A stretch of DNA of 64,000 nucleotides from Pseudomonas putida. GTDB taxonomy: Bacteria; Pseudomonadota; Gammaproteobacteria; Pseudomonadales; Pseudomonadaceae. Shown one piece after another: positions 27,596 to 36,538 of this stretch; the first letter of the stretch is position 1, and each line of letters starts with the position of its first letter. Made by a program: the position numbers and the translations under genes. A model generated the notes under the pieces. It had not been told where the DNA came from. It was given only the letters and a program-made list of their open reading frames with translations, and made no database searches. The stretch covers positions 2,950,001 to 3,014,000 of the forward strand of contig NZ_CP109603.1 of NCBI RefSeq assembly GCF_025905425.1, read 5' to 3'.

Positions 27596-29020
27596 ATGTT
27601 CGAATTACATCCAGACTCCCCAACCCCGCTGGTCAACCAGATCATCGACGGCTTGCGCGAGCTGATCGACAACCAGACGCTCAAGCCTGGGGCCAAGGTC
27701 CCGTCTATCCGCGCCTTTGCCGCGACCTACTCGGTGAGTACCTTCACCGTGGTCGAGGCGTATGATCGCCTGGTCGCCCAGGGGCTGCTGGTAAGCCGGG
27801 GCAACGCGGGGTTTTTCATCAATCGCGCGGCCGGCGAGCTGCTGGACAAACACAACGCCGAGGCCGACACCAGTCGACCAACGTTCAACTCCGAGTGGTA
27901 CCTGCAACAGATCTTCGAGATCCGCCAACTGCCGTTCAAGCCCGGCTGCGGCTGGTTGCCCAATGACTGGATGTACGAAGACGGCCTGCGCCGTGGCCTG
28001 CGCCAGGTTGCCGGGAGCCCGCTGGAACTCTCTGGCTACGGCGACCCCATGGGCCTGGCCGAGCTGCGCACGCTGACCGCGCAGAACCTGCAGCAAGAAC
28101 TGTCGATCGTCGCCAACCCGGCGCAGTTGATGCTTACCCACGGCGCCAGCCAGGCCCTGGACCTGGCCGCGCGCACCTTGGTACGCCCAGGCGACGTGGT
28201 GCTGGTGGACGACCCAGGCTACCCCAACCTGATGAGCATCCTGCGCACCCAGGGTGCGACGTTGGTCGGCGTGCCGCGCACCCCTGCCGGATACGACCTG
28301 AACCAGCTGGAGCAGTTGCTGGTGCACCACCGCCCCACCGCGTTCTTCACCCAGCCACACCTGCACAGCCCGACCTGCTCGCGCACCCCGCTGCCGCAGT
28401 TGCACCGCCTGTTGCAACTGGCCAGCCAGCATGGCTTCCGCCTGGTGGAAAACAACCTGTACGCCGACATGGTCGCCGAGCCGCAACCGTGCCTGGCCAG
28501 CCTCGATCACCTGCAACAGGTGGTGTATGTCGGCAGCTACTCGAAGAGTATTTCGCCTAACGTGCGGGTCGGCTACATGATGGCCAACCCGGAGTTGATG
28601 CAGAAACTGGTGCACCTGAAAATGCGCTCAGGCCTCACCACCTCGCAGGTGATGGAGCGTGTGGTGTACGCCGCGATCATCGATGGGCGCTGGCGCAAAC
28701 ACCTCAAACGCCTGCGCCAGCGTTTGGCCGAGGCGCACCAGGAAGTGGGCCGGCACTTGCACCGGCTGGGCTTTGAGCTGTTCACCGAATCGGACGAAGG
28801 GATGTACATCTGGACCCGCCACCCGGCGATCCCAGACAGCGCGGCGCTGCTGGACGATGCATTGGAGCAAGGCATCATGCTCGGGCCTGGGCAGTTGTTC
28901 ATGGTGGATGCCAAGGCGACCGGGTGGATGCGCTTCAATGTGGCGTTCAGTACGGACCCGGCGATGTGGGAGTTGTTGGAGAAGGTGTTGGTGAAGCATG
29001 TGCGGCGGGGTGGGCTGTAG
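27596..29020 (+). CDS. MocR-type regulator: GntR HTH fused to an aminotransferase-like domain
   Basis: 474 residues from ATG 27596; an upstream in-frame ATG at 27452 would add 48 residues with no domain. The GntR winged HTH is at about 10-75 (PLVNQIIDGLRELIDNQTLKPGAKVPSIRAFAATYSVSTFTVVEAYDRL). The fold-type I PLP domain covers about 110-470, with TQPHLHSPTC and the PLP lysine in VGSYSKSISPNVRVGY. Such proteins use PLP-amino acid adducts as signals. The divergent GabP-like permease is the likely target. Confidence 0.9.
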   Translation: MFELHPDSPTPLVNQIIDGLRELIDNQTLKPGAKVPSIRAFAATYSVSTFTVVEAYDRLVAQGLLVSRGNAGFFINRAAGELLDKHNAEADTSRPTFNSEWYLQQIFEIRQLPFKPGCGWLPNDWMYEDGLRRGLRQVAGSPLELSGYGDPMGLAELRTLTAQNLQQELSIVANPAQLMLTHGASQALDLAARTLVRPGDVVLVDDPGYPNLMSILRTQGATLVGVPRTPAGYDLNQLEQLLVHHRPTAFFTQPHLHSPTCSRTPLPQLHRLLQLASQHGFRLVENNLYADMVAEPQPCLASLDHLQQVVYVGSYSKSISPNVRVGYMMANPELMQKLVHLKMRSGLTTSQVMERVVYAAIIDGRWRKHLKRLRQRLAEAHQEVGRHLHRLGFELFTESDEGMYIWTRHPAIPDSAALLDDALEQGIMLGPGQLFMVDAKATGWMRFNVAFSTDPAMWELLEKVLVKHVRRGGL

Positions 29021-29200
29021 GGGCCGTGCTGTGGCGGGGGTCGCCTTGACATCTCCAGCGTTTTTGAGATCGAGCGCCGCGCGGGCGCTCAGGGGGCGCT
29101 TGGTCGGTGTATGGCTGCGATTTATCGTCCCGGGGCTATGATTAGCCAGCTTTCTATTTATTATTCGAACTATTAGCCACGCTTATCATCGAGCCCGACA

Positions 29201-30121
29201 ATGTCTGACCGCCTGCTCAACGACCGCCTCGACTGGAACCTGCTGCGCACCTTCCGGGTCATCGGCCAGGAGCTGTCCATCAGCCGCGCAGCCGCCCGGC
29301 TGCACCTTACCCAGCCGGCGGTCAGCCAGGCGCTCAAACGTCTTGAAGAACAGCTCGGCCGGCAACTCATCGCCCGGCGCGGGCCGCGCTTCGTGTTGAC
29401 CGAAATGGGTGAGCAGTTGTTCTTGCTGGCCGGCGAGGTGTACGGGCAGATGTCGCAGATCGGCGGGCTGCTGGAACAACCGGCGGACGAACTGGTGGGC
29501 AAGGTGCGCCTGCTGATGATCAGCCGCATCGTCAGCGAGCGCTTTGACGACTTTCTCGCCGACTTCCACCGCCAGCACCCGCGGGTGGAGCTGGAAATCG
29601 ACGTGATGCGCAGCTCCGACATTGTCGCCGCCTTGCAGGAGAAAACCGCCACGGCAGGCCTGAGCCTCAACCGGCGGCCTCAACCGCGACTGGAGCAGCG
29701 GCTGTTTCTGCGCCAGCGCTATGCGTTTTTCTGCGGCAAGCACCATGCGATGTTCGGCCAGCTTGAAGGCGACCTGCAGCGTGAGAACTTCGTCAGTTTC
29801 ACCAGTGACCAGATTGGCGGGATGCTCTCGCCGCTCACCATTTTCCGTGACCAACAAGGTTTCTCTGGGCGGATCGTGGCCTCTTCGCCCAGCCTTGAAG
29901 AGGTGCGCCGACTGGTGATTGCGGGGTTTGGCATCGGTTGCCTGCCGGAACATGTGGTAGCCCCGGATGTAGCAGCGGGACTGCTATGGAAGCTACCGCC
30001 GCAGGAAGGGATCGCAGATGTCGATATTCACCTGCTGTGGAACCGGGAGCAGCGCCTGAGTCGCGCGGAGGAGATGTTTATCCAGGCAATGCAGCAGTGC
30101 CTGGATAACGGGCAGGAGTAG
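29201..30121 (+). CDS. LysR-family transcriptional regulator
   Basis: 306 residues. The HTH is LLRTFRVIGQELSISRAAARLHLTQPAVSQALKRLEEQLG, and the effector domain starts near residue 95 (GKVRLLMISRIVSERFDDFL). The ATG at 29201 follows CCCGACA with no clear Shine-Dalgarno. It stands alone between the MocR gene and the RelBE-type pair, and nothing in the context gives a target. Confidence 0.86.
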   Translation: MSDRLLNDRLDWNLLRTFRVIGQELSISRAAARLHLTQPAVSQALKRLEEQLGRQLIARRGPRFVLTEMGEQLFLLAGEVYGQMSQIGGLLEQPADELVGKVRLLMISRIVSERFDDFLADFHRQHPRVELEIDVMRSSDIVAALQEKTATAGLSLNRRPQPRLEQRLFLRQRYAFFCGKHHAMFGQLEGDLQRENFVSFTSDQIGGMLSPLTIFRDQQGFSGRIVASSPSLEEVRRLVIAGFGIGCLPEHVVAPDVAAGLLWKLPPQEGIADVDIHLLWNREQRLSRAEEMFIQAMQQCLDNGQE

Positions 30122-30177
30122 GATTGGGTTGAAAATGATCCGCACACTGTGAAGCACTGCTTTGATTTAACGCTTTT

Positions 30178-30459
30178 CTACCGCCTTTTAGCTGAGTCAT
30201 AGACTTCGCTACGCTCGCGTTTGCCAATAGAAACTACAACTACAACGATCCGCTCATCTTCGACCCGGTAGATGAGGCGATACCCAGAAGCCTTGAGCTT
30301 GATTTTAAAGTGATTGGGCAACTCTCGTAGGGCATCGGCCTGCACCCTGGGTGCTTGCAAGCGTTCTCGGAGCTTTTTCTTGACCTGTTCACGCACTGTA
30401 TGGCCGAGTTTGCCCCATTCCTTCAACGCCGAAGGAAGGAACTCAAGCTTATAGGTCAT
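30178..30459 (-). CDS. RelE-family toxin (ribosome-dependent mRNA interferase)
   Basis: 93 residues from ATG 30459, which gives the usual start TYKLEFLPSALKEWGKL; an upstream in-frame codon at 30486 lies inside the antitoxin gene. RelE features are KKKLRERLQAPR, LRELPNHFKIKLKASGYRLIYRV and SIGKRERSEVY. It would cleave mRNA in the ribosomal A site when free of antitoxin. It overlaps the antitoxin stop by 11 bases and is the second gene of the pair. Confidence 0.9.
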   Translation of the reverse strand: MTYKLEFLPSALKEWGKLGHTVREQVKKKLRERLQAPRVQADALRELPNHFKIKLKASGYRLIYRVEDERIVVVVVSIGKRERSEVYDSAKRR

Positions 30460-30694
30460 CCAGTGATACCGGCACGCCTTTTTCACCTAGTCGGGACTTG
30501 GCCAGCTCGCTCAGCTCGATATCTTCGAGCCGCTCCATCATGGCTTCGTAGAGTTCGGCCGGTACCATGTACCCCATCACCCGATTGTGATTGAGCACGG
30601 CGATGGGCATGCCTGCGGCTCCGGACATTACCGCCGTTGGGTTCTTTTTCAGTTCCGACACGCTTACCGCTACGCCAGCGAAAATGTTCTGCAT
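30449..30694 (-). CDS. RelB/Phd-type antitoxin
   Basis: 81 residues from ATG 30694. The N-terminus is the Phd/YefM-like DNA-binding domain (FAGVAVSVSELKKNPTAVM, then MPIAVLNHNRVMGYMVPAELYEAMME), and the acidic helical tail EDIELSELAKSR should wrap the toxin. ATG 30694 fits better than 30709. It is the first gene of the pair and probably autorepresses the AT-rich promoter just upstream (about 30700-30740). Confidence 0.88.
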   Translation of the reverse strand: MQNIFAGVAVSVSELKKNPTAVMSGAAGMPIAVLNHNRVMGYMVPAELYEAMMERLEDIELSELAKSRLGEKGVPVSLDDL

Positions 30695-30812
30695 GGTGAT
30701 CGACCTCAATTAAGACCAATATTTTGGTCAAAGTACCTACCAATAACAAGCCATGAGCGCCTAAAAATTTGGATCCCATCCGCGGGCAAGGTATGCTTTG
30801 AGCGATAGCTAA

Positions 30813-31406
30813 ATGCCACCACCCAGGAACGCTAAGCGCCTGGCACTCACGGACGAGCCTCCTTTGCCCAGCCACCCTACCCGCCACACCATCGCCCGCC
30901 AATGGGAGCTGCTCAAGCTACTGCCTGGCCGCCACCCTGGCATGAGTTCGATGCAGTTGCAGGCTGCCCTGAGTTTGGTGGGCCACACCACCAGCAAGCG
31001 CACCGTCGAGCGCGACCTGGTCGAGCTGTCCGCGTTGTTCCCGCTGCACTGCAACAGTAAAGGCATGCCCTATGGGTGGTACTGGCAGCCCGGGCTAAGC
31101 CTCGCCGAAGCGCAGCAACTGCAACCGGATGCGCTCTCTGCGGTACGCCAGATCGCGCTGCGTGCGTGGGTCGATGACACGCTCGCCCGTCGCCTCGAAC
31201 AGCAACCGCTTTCCACGGACATGCAACTGACCCCGCAGCAAGACGGCGGCGCCACGCTGGCAGCCACCGTCGACGACAGCCGGGCGTTGATGGGTTGGTT
31301 GCTGTCACAGGCCGGGGCGATTCGCGTCCAGGCCCCCGAGTCGCTGCGCGCTGCCTTGCTGGAACAATTGCGCCAAAGCCTGGCGCTACACGATGAATGT
31401 CACTGA
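30813..31406 (+). CDS. Short HTH regulator with a WCX domain but no WYL core
   Basis: 197 residues. The N-terminal winged HTH of the YafY/PafC type (TIARQWELLKLLPGRHPGMSSMQLQAAL, then TSKRTVERDLVELSALFPL) runs directly into a C-terminal WCX-like segment (LARRLEQQPLSTDMQLTPQQ, ATVDDSRALMGWLLSQAGAIRVQAPESLRAALLEQL). The 100 or so residues that normally carry the ligand-binding WYL domain are absent. The frame is clean, with no sign of a frameshift. Family members are usually about 300 residues. Targets are unknown. Confidence 0.75.
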   Translation: MPPPRNAKRLALTDEPPLPSHPTRHTIARQWELLKLLPGRHPGMSSMQLQAALSLVGHTTSKRTVERDLVELSALFPLHCNSKGMPYGWYWQPGLSLAEAQQLQPDALSAVRQIALRAWVDDTLARRLEQQPLSTDMQLTPQQDGGATLAATVDDSRALMGWLLSQAGAIRVQAPESLRAALLEQLRQSLALHDECH

Positions 31407-31419
31407 TTCGATGGGTACG

Positions 31420-32157
31420 TCAGGACGGCAACACCGGCACGCGTCGGCGTGACAGGCAAGCGTAAGCCAACGCCAGCACACTGAACCCCAGCACGCCCAA
31501 CAGCACCAACACTTCACGGCTGTAGCGCGCCATCAGTGCAGGGAAACCGCTGAACTCGCGGTACACCTGCACGTCGGCCGCGCCGTCGGCGTGACGAATG
31601 CTGACACCACCCTGGCGGATTTGCGAGTAATCAGCGTCGAAATATACCCACACCTTGCAGGCCCCACCGGGTTCGATGGCGGGTATTTCGACCAGGGGCG
31701 TGGCGGCTTCGACAATGGTGTCGTTGCCCGCGGCATCGCGCACCTGCACCAGGCCCTTGGCCGGCAGGCGGATCTTCACCAGGCGCACAGGCGCATCACC
31801 GGTGTTGCGCAGGTCGATGAGCAGACCGGTACGGTGGTCCACCAGCCCCGCCTCGAAGGGTTTGGCGAACAGCTGGGCGTAAGGCGCCTGGGCCAGTTCG
31901 ATCAACCGCTCGACCTGGTCATGGTTCAACTGCCCTTCGCTGATGACGTTGATACGCCCCTGCAACTGCTCGTACTTGAGCTGCTCGCTGGCCTTGCTGA
32001 TGCGCTCGCTGAACTGGCTCGGGTAGGTCAGGTAGGCATAGGTCAGGGAGGCTTCCAGACGAGGGCTGCCTTTGATCACCACATAAGCCACCACCATGAC
32101 CATCAGGCCAATCAGCAGGGCTACGAGGACTTTGCCGACTTTGTCCCAGCTCAACAC
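31420..32157 (-). CDS. Unrecognised bitopic membrane protein with periplasmic domain
   Basis: 245 residues from GTG 32157, which has AAGGAAG six bases upstream; the open frame reaches 32538 but the extension looks non-coding and would run antisense over the GST start. An N-terminal helix (VLVALLIGLMVMVVAYVVI) and a C-terminal helix (VLVLLGVLGFSVLALAYACL) flank a region with a helical segment and a beta-rich part (LVDHRTGLLIDLRNTGDAPVRLVKIRLP). I do not recognise the family. The 3' end is 13 bases from the convergent HTH-WCX gene. Confidence 0.65.
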   Translation of the reverse strand: MLSWDKVGKVLVALLIGLMVMVVAYVVIKGSPRLEASLTYAYLTYPSQFSERISKASEQLKYEQLQGRINVISEGQLNHDQVERLIELAQAPYAQLFAKPFEAGLVDHRTGLLIDLRNTGDAPVRLVKIRLPAKGLVQVRDAAGNDTIVEAATPLVEIPAIEPGGACKVWVYFDADYSQIRQGGVSIRHADGAADVQVYREFSGFPALMARYSREVLVLLGVLGFSVLALAYACLSRRRVPVLPS

Positions 32158-32503
32158 ACACTTCCTTCTGTCGTGATACTGACGATTCAAGCGGCCCAAG
32201 GGTGCCCATTTAGTGGCGCCCAGGCAAGCGTTCAGCACCCTAGTAGTGACGGCAGCGACGCCATCAGCATGGCCACCCCGGGCAGCGTCAGCAAACTCAG
32301 CCCCAGCCGGCATGTTGTAGGTGACCACGCCGGCCCCAGATAAGTGAGCATAGTCACCCTCAACATCGACAGCCGGGGTGTTGAGCGCTGTACCCTGCCA
32401 GAGCCCGGCGAAGATGTCTGCCACGGGGCTGTTTGCGCGGTTGTTCTTGACCGTGGGCATGCCGTGAACGACGATCAGGCTTCCACAGACAAGGACGAAA
32501 ACC
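32158..32503. other. Gap between membrane-protein gene and GST gene
   Basis: These 346 bases hold no gene I can support. The minus-strand frame of the membrane protein stays open through it, but without a start signal. Divergent promoters are expected. Confidence 0.5.
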
Positions 32504-33127
32504 ATGTTACGGATCTTGGGCAGAGCGTCTTCCATCAATGTGCGAAAAGTCCTCTGGGCCTGTGCCGAATTCGATATCCCCTACGAGCGGGAAGACTGGG
32601 GCTCGGGTTTCAACGCTACCGACACACCCGAATTCCTGGCGCTGAACCCCAACGCCATGATCCCGGTGATCCAGGATGGCGACTTCACCCTGTGGGAATC
32701 CAACACCATCATCCGCTACCTGGCCACGCGCCATGACCAGGGCGCCATCTACCCGGCCGAGGCACAAGCGCGAGCACGTATCGATCAGTGGATCGACTGG
32801 CAGGCATCGGACCTCAACAAGTCGTGGAGCTACGCGTTCATGTCGCTGGTCAGGCACTCCCCCGCCCACCAGGACCCGCAAGCACTGGCCACCGGCTGTG
32901 CGGACTGGGGCCGCTACATGCAGATTCTGGATCGTCAGCTCGCCGCTACCGGCGCCTATGTCGCAGGTAGCCGGTTCTCGTTGGCCGACATTCCTATCGG
33001 CCTTTCGGTCAACCGTTGGTTCGAGACACCCTTCGAGCACCCTCACCTGCCGGCAGTCAGGGCTTACTACGAACGGCTAAGCCAGCGCCGTGCGTTTTGC
33101 CTTCACGGCAGAAACGGCACGCCGTAG
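32504..33127 (+). CDS. Glutathione S-transferase family protein
   Basis: 207 residues. The N-terminal thioredoxin-like domain starts [22 protein letters not shown], where S9-S10 would be the glutathione-activating serine region, and includes [24 protein letters not shown] with the cis-proline and the E-S pair that binds glutathione. The C-terminal helical domain has FSLADIPIG. This is a cytosolic GST of the beta/theta-like bacterial type; the substrate is unknown. A perfect hairpin terminator follows at 33181-33199. Confidence 0.9.
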   Translation: MLRILGRASSINVRKVLWACAEFDIPYEREDWGSGFNATDTPEFLALNPNAMIPVIQDGDFTLWESNTIIRYLATRHDQGAIYPAEAQARARIDQWIDWQASDLNKSWSYAFMSLVRHSPAHQDPQALATGCADWGRYMQILDRQLAATGAYVAGSRFSLADIPIGLSVNRWFETPFEHPHLPAVRAYYERLSQRRAFCLHGRNGTP

Positions 33128-33180
33128 GCCCTTCACATCTAGGGCACTGGTTGCACCGCTGGGTAGTAGGCACTATGGCC

Positions 33181-33199
33181 GGGGGCGCATTGCGCCCCC
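33181..33199 (+). terminator. Hairpin after the GST gene
   Basis: GGGGGCGCA (33181-33189) and TGCGCCCCC (33191-33199) form a perfect 9-bp stem with a one-base centre. There is no T-run, so it may act as a processing or bidirectional stop. Confidence 0.45.
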
Positions 33200-33273
33200 A
33201 CGACCTAAAGCACAAGCACATCCATCGGGATGACAAAGTTGACTGGGTTGCTGACTGAGCGTGCAACTTAGGC

Positions 33274-34038
33274 TCAGCGTGCCTCCAGCAACTTCGCCAA
33301 CACGAAGGTCACCATCACTGCCAGCAACACGCCAACGGCAACCGACGTTACCGCCCCCCACTGCAACAGTGTACTTTGCAGGACCAGGTAAAAGCCCACC
33401 ACGCCCACGGCGCCAATACCGTTGCCACGTACGATCGCAGCCAGTTCCTGGCGCCCGCCCTGGACGTGGGCGAATACCGCAAGAGGCCAGGCGATGACCG
33501 GGACCGGCGCCAGCATCCCACTGACCACCGGGCCGAGCAAGGTCGCGCTTGCCGTGATCACCAGCAGCAGCAACGTGGCCGTCATCATGCGCATCGGGAT
33601 GACCCAACGGGGCATCGGCACATAACGCGCAGCGCTCGCGTCTGCAGGTTTCGAGGTGGCAACGACAATGGCGATGACCAGTAACAGCGTGGCAATCACG
33701 GACAATGCCACCCAACCCAGGTGGCTGGTTGCCAACGCTGCCACGACGAAGAAGACCAATGCCGCGATGCAGCCGGCAAAGGCACCAATGTGTCGGGTAA
33801 CCCAGTAGTAGAACAAGCAGGTCGCCTGCACGGCAGCCACCCCGGCCAATGCCCCAGGTACGGCCAACGACGCGAAGCCCTCGCCCTGCTCAAGGCTGAG
33901 AAACAGCATGACCAGCGCCGAGGTGACCGGCAGCCCGGAAAGCAGCCCGCCAATTTGCGCACCCCAGCGTTTACCCGCAAGCGAAATGGCCAGCATGAGG
34001 ATGGGGGTCATGAAGAGTTTGAGGTAGAAGACAGTCAT
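33274..34038 (-). CDS. Polytopic inner-membrane protein of unknown function
   Basis: 254 residues from ATG 34038. About eight membrane helices (LFMTPILMLAISLAGKRWGAQIGGLLSGLPVTSALVMLFL at the start). It seems to have two similar halves: GLLSGLPVTSALVMLFLSL near the N-terminus and VVSGMLAPVPVIAWPLAVFA in the second half may be equivalent. This recalls permease-like DUF families, but I do not recognise one. No Shine-Dalgarno is visible at this ATG; an upstream TTG (34101) is an alternative. Confidence 0.72.
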   Translation of the reverse strand: MTVFYLKLFMTPILMLAISLAGKRWGAQIGGLLSGLPVTSALVMLFLSLEQGEGFASLAVPGALAGVAAVQATCLFYYWVTRHIGAFAGCIAALVFFVVAALATSHLGWVALSVIATLLLVIAIVVATSKPADASAARYVPMPRWVIPMRMMTATLLLLVITASATLLGPVVSGMLAPVPVIAWPLAVFAHVQGGRQELAAIVRGNGIGAVGVVGFYLVLQSTLLQWGAVTSVAVGVLLAVMVTFVLAKLLEAR

Positions 34039-34209
34039 GCAGAAGTTCGGATCTGGAGGGAGGGATAAGCCTTGAGCGCTTGGGCACGGCTTGCTTGGCA
34101 ACAGCGCATGCTAGCTGAAGAGCGCCTCGCAGCACAGTGACGATGGCCGTCCCAGGCGCTTATGCCGTGTAACAACCCCTCTCTCACGGAACAACACATG
34201 ACTGATTGA

Positions 34210-35391
34210 TCAAGCCGGCACCTGGGCTGCCTTCGACGCCACCACGCCCCGCGAGCGCCAGGCAAACAGCAACACCATCACTAGCCCCAACCCCGCCATC
34301 AGCGCCCCCGCCAGGGAAATCGCCGGGTAGCCCAACCCCGCATTGATCACCGCTCCCCCCAGCGCGGCGCCTATCGCGTTGCCCAGGTTGAACGCCCCGA
34401 TGTTCACCGCCGATGCAAGGTTGGGCGCTTCCTTGGCCGCTTCCATCACGCGCATCTGCAGTGGCGGCACCAGGGCAAAACTGGCCGCGCCCCACACCAG
34501 CACAGCCAATGCGGTGGGCACTGACCAGGGCATCAGCAACGGGAACACCAGCAGCACGGCGATCAGTACCGCCAACGAGACGATCAACGTACGGTCGACC
34601 GAGCGGTCCGCAGCCTTGCCGCCCCACATGTTGCCCAAGGTCAGGCCGATACCGAACAACACCAGCATGACCGTGATGAACGTGGTGGAGGCCTGGGCTT
34701 CGCTGTGCAGGATCGGCGCAATGTAGGTGAAGACGGTGAACATCGCGCTGGAGCCCACCATGGTCAGTGCCAACGCCGCCAGCACCGGCCCACGGCAGAG
34801 CACGCGGATCTCGGCCAAGGCCCCGTCACTTTTGGGCAGCGGCACGTTGGGCAGTGCATACCACAACGCTGTCATCGCAATCAGCCCAAGGCCCGCAATC
34901 CCCCAGAATGCCGTACGCCACCCCAGCAATTCGCCGAACCAGGTGGCCAGCGGCACACCGCCGATGGTCGCCAGCGTCAGCCCCATGAACATGGCCGCCA
35001 CGGCCCCTGCCCGCTTTTCAGGCGGCACCACGCTGGCCGCAACAATCGAGCCGATGCCAAAGAACGCACCATGGTTGAGCGAGGTCACCACGCGGGCAAC
35101 CAGCAGGCTCGCGTAGTCGTCCGCCAGGGCCGACATCAGGTTACCCAGGGTAAAAATGGCCATCAGCCCGATCAGCAGGTAACGCCGTGGCACCCTGCCG
35201 GTGGCCAGGGTCATCAGCGGGGCGCCGATCAGCACGCCGAGGGCGTAGGCGCTGACCAGCAGCCCGGCGGCGGGTATCGATACCCCAAGGTCTGTGGCAA
35301 TGCTGGGCAACATGCCCATGGGGGCGAACTCGGTGACACCGATGCCAAAGGCACCGATGGCGAGTGCGACGAGAGGTGGATTGATGCGCAT
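34210..35391 (-). CDS. MFS efflux transporter, DHA1 (AraJ/YdhP-like) family
   Basis: 393 residues from ATG 35391 (AAGGAG seven bases upstream). Twelve helices. The start MRINPPLVALAIGAFGIGVTEFAPMGMLPSIA and the loop motif GRVPRRYLLIGLM place it with DHA1 sugar/drug exporters such as AraJ and YdhP. It is divergent from a LysR gene over 94 bases, the normal layout for a LysR-controlled exporter. The substrate is unknown. Confidence 0.88.
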   Translation of the reverse strand: MRINPPLVALAIGAFGIGVTEFAPMGMLPSIATDLGVSIPAAGLLVSAYALGVLIGAPLMTLATGRVPRRYLLIGLMAIFTLGNLMSALADDYASLLVARVVTSLNHGAFFGIGSIVAASVVPPEKRAGAVAAMFMGLTLATIGGVPLATWFGELLGWRTAFWGIAGLGLIAMTALWYALPNVPLPKSDGALAEIRVLCRGPVLAALALTMVGSSAMFTVFTYIAPILHSEAQASTTFITVMLVLFGIGLTLGNMWGGKAADRSVDRTLIVSLAVLIAVLLVFPLLMPWSVPTALAVLVWGAASFALVPPLQMRVMEAAKEAPNLASAVNIGAFNLGNAIGAALGGAVINAGLGYPAISLAGALMAGLGLVMVLLFAWRSRGVVASKAAQVPA

Positions 35392-35485
35392 GGAGGGCTC
35401 CTTATCTATGCCCAGAATGCTACGATCCGCCAAACGAATGCACTAGACCGCATCTTTGCCAATCACCTTTGCGCACGAGGCACAA

Positions 35486-36415
35486 ATGGACTTCAACGGC
35501 AGGTCCGGAGAGATGGAGATTTTTGCCAAGGTCGCGCAAGCGGGCAGCTTGTCTGCGGCGGCGCGGGCGCTGGGGCTGACGCCATCGGCCGTCAGCCGGA
35601 TCATCGCGCGTACCGAACAGCGTCTAGGTACCCGCCTGCTGCTGCGCACCACGCGGGCCATTTCGCTGACCCCTGAGGGCGAAGCCTACCTGCGCGGCGC
35701 GCGGCGGATCCTGGCCGACATGGATGAGGTCGAAGAGGCGATCACCGACCAGGGTGTACCCAGGGGCCGGCTGCGGGTGAGTGCCGCACTGGGGCATGCA
35801 CGGCTCACGGTGGTGCCCTTGCTGGCGCAGTTCAGCGCCCTGTACCCGCAAGTGCTGGTCGACCTTACGCTGGGCGACGAACTGGTCGACATTGCTGGCG
35901 GCCAGGCCGATGTCGCGCTGCGCTTCGGCCACTTGCCGGACAGTTCCCTGAGCGCCCGTTACATTGGCGATACCGGCCAGGTGATCGTCGCTTCCCCCGA
36001 TTATCTGCAACGCTGCGGTACCCCCGTAGAACCAGAAGACCTGGCCCGCCACAACTGTTTGCGCTTCAACTTCCGCCGCGCGGAGCCCGACTGGCCGTTT
36101 CGCCGAGACGGTCAGGAATTTTCCCTTAAAGTCACCGGCAACCTGGAGTGCAGCAGTGGCGAGGCACTGGCCCAATTGGCCAGGCTGGGCGCCGGCATCG
36201 CGCGCATTGGTACATTCACGGTTGGCGATGACCTCAACAACGGGCAACTGGTGCCCCTGCTGGAAGCCTACAATCCCGGCGACCGGGAGCCGATTCATGC
36301 CGTGTTCGTCGGCGGCCCGGCAATGCCGGCGCGGGTTCGGGTGTTGGTGGACTTCCTGGTCCAGCATCACCAGGGCTGGCCTTCGAGCCACCTACCACCA
36401 AGATTGACACCCTGA
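35486..36415 (+). CDS. LysR-family regulator of the divergent MFS gene
   Basis: 309 residues from ATG 35486 (GAGG six bases upstream). The HTH is MEIFAKVAQAGSLSAAARALGLTPSAVSRIIARTEQRLG, followed by LLLRTTRAISLTPEGEAYL and an effector domain typical of the CrgA/AaeR-like group (LARHNCLRFNFRRAEPDWPF). It shares its promoter region with the DHA1 exporter and probably controls it. Confidence 0.88.
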   Translation: MDFNGRSGEMEIFAKVAQAGSLSAAARALGLTPSAVSRIIARTEQRLGTRLLLRTTRAISLTPEGEAYLRGARRILADMDEVEEAITDQGVPRGRLRVSAALGHARLTVVPLLAQFSALYPQVLVDLTLGDELVDIAGGQADVALRFGHLPDSSLSARYIGDTGQVIVASPDYLQRCGTPVEPEDLARHNCLRFNFRRAEPDWPFRRDGQEFSLKVTGNLECSSGEALAQLARLGAGIARIGTFTVGDDLNNGQLVPLLEAYNPGDREPIHAVFVGGPAMPARVRVLVDFLVQHHQGWPSSHLPPRLTP

Positions 36416-36538
36416 GCGCAATTCATTCGCTATTTTCGGCTGTGTTCTGGGTGACTTAGCAACCACACCTCAACGCCTTGCGATAGCATTGGATCCAATC
36501 TTTACCCTGCTCGCCGCAAACGCCCTGAGGAGATTGGC

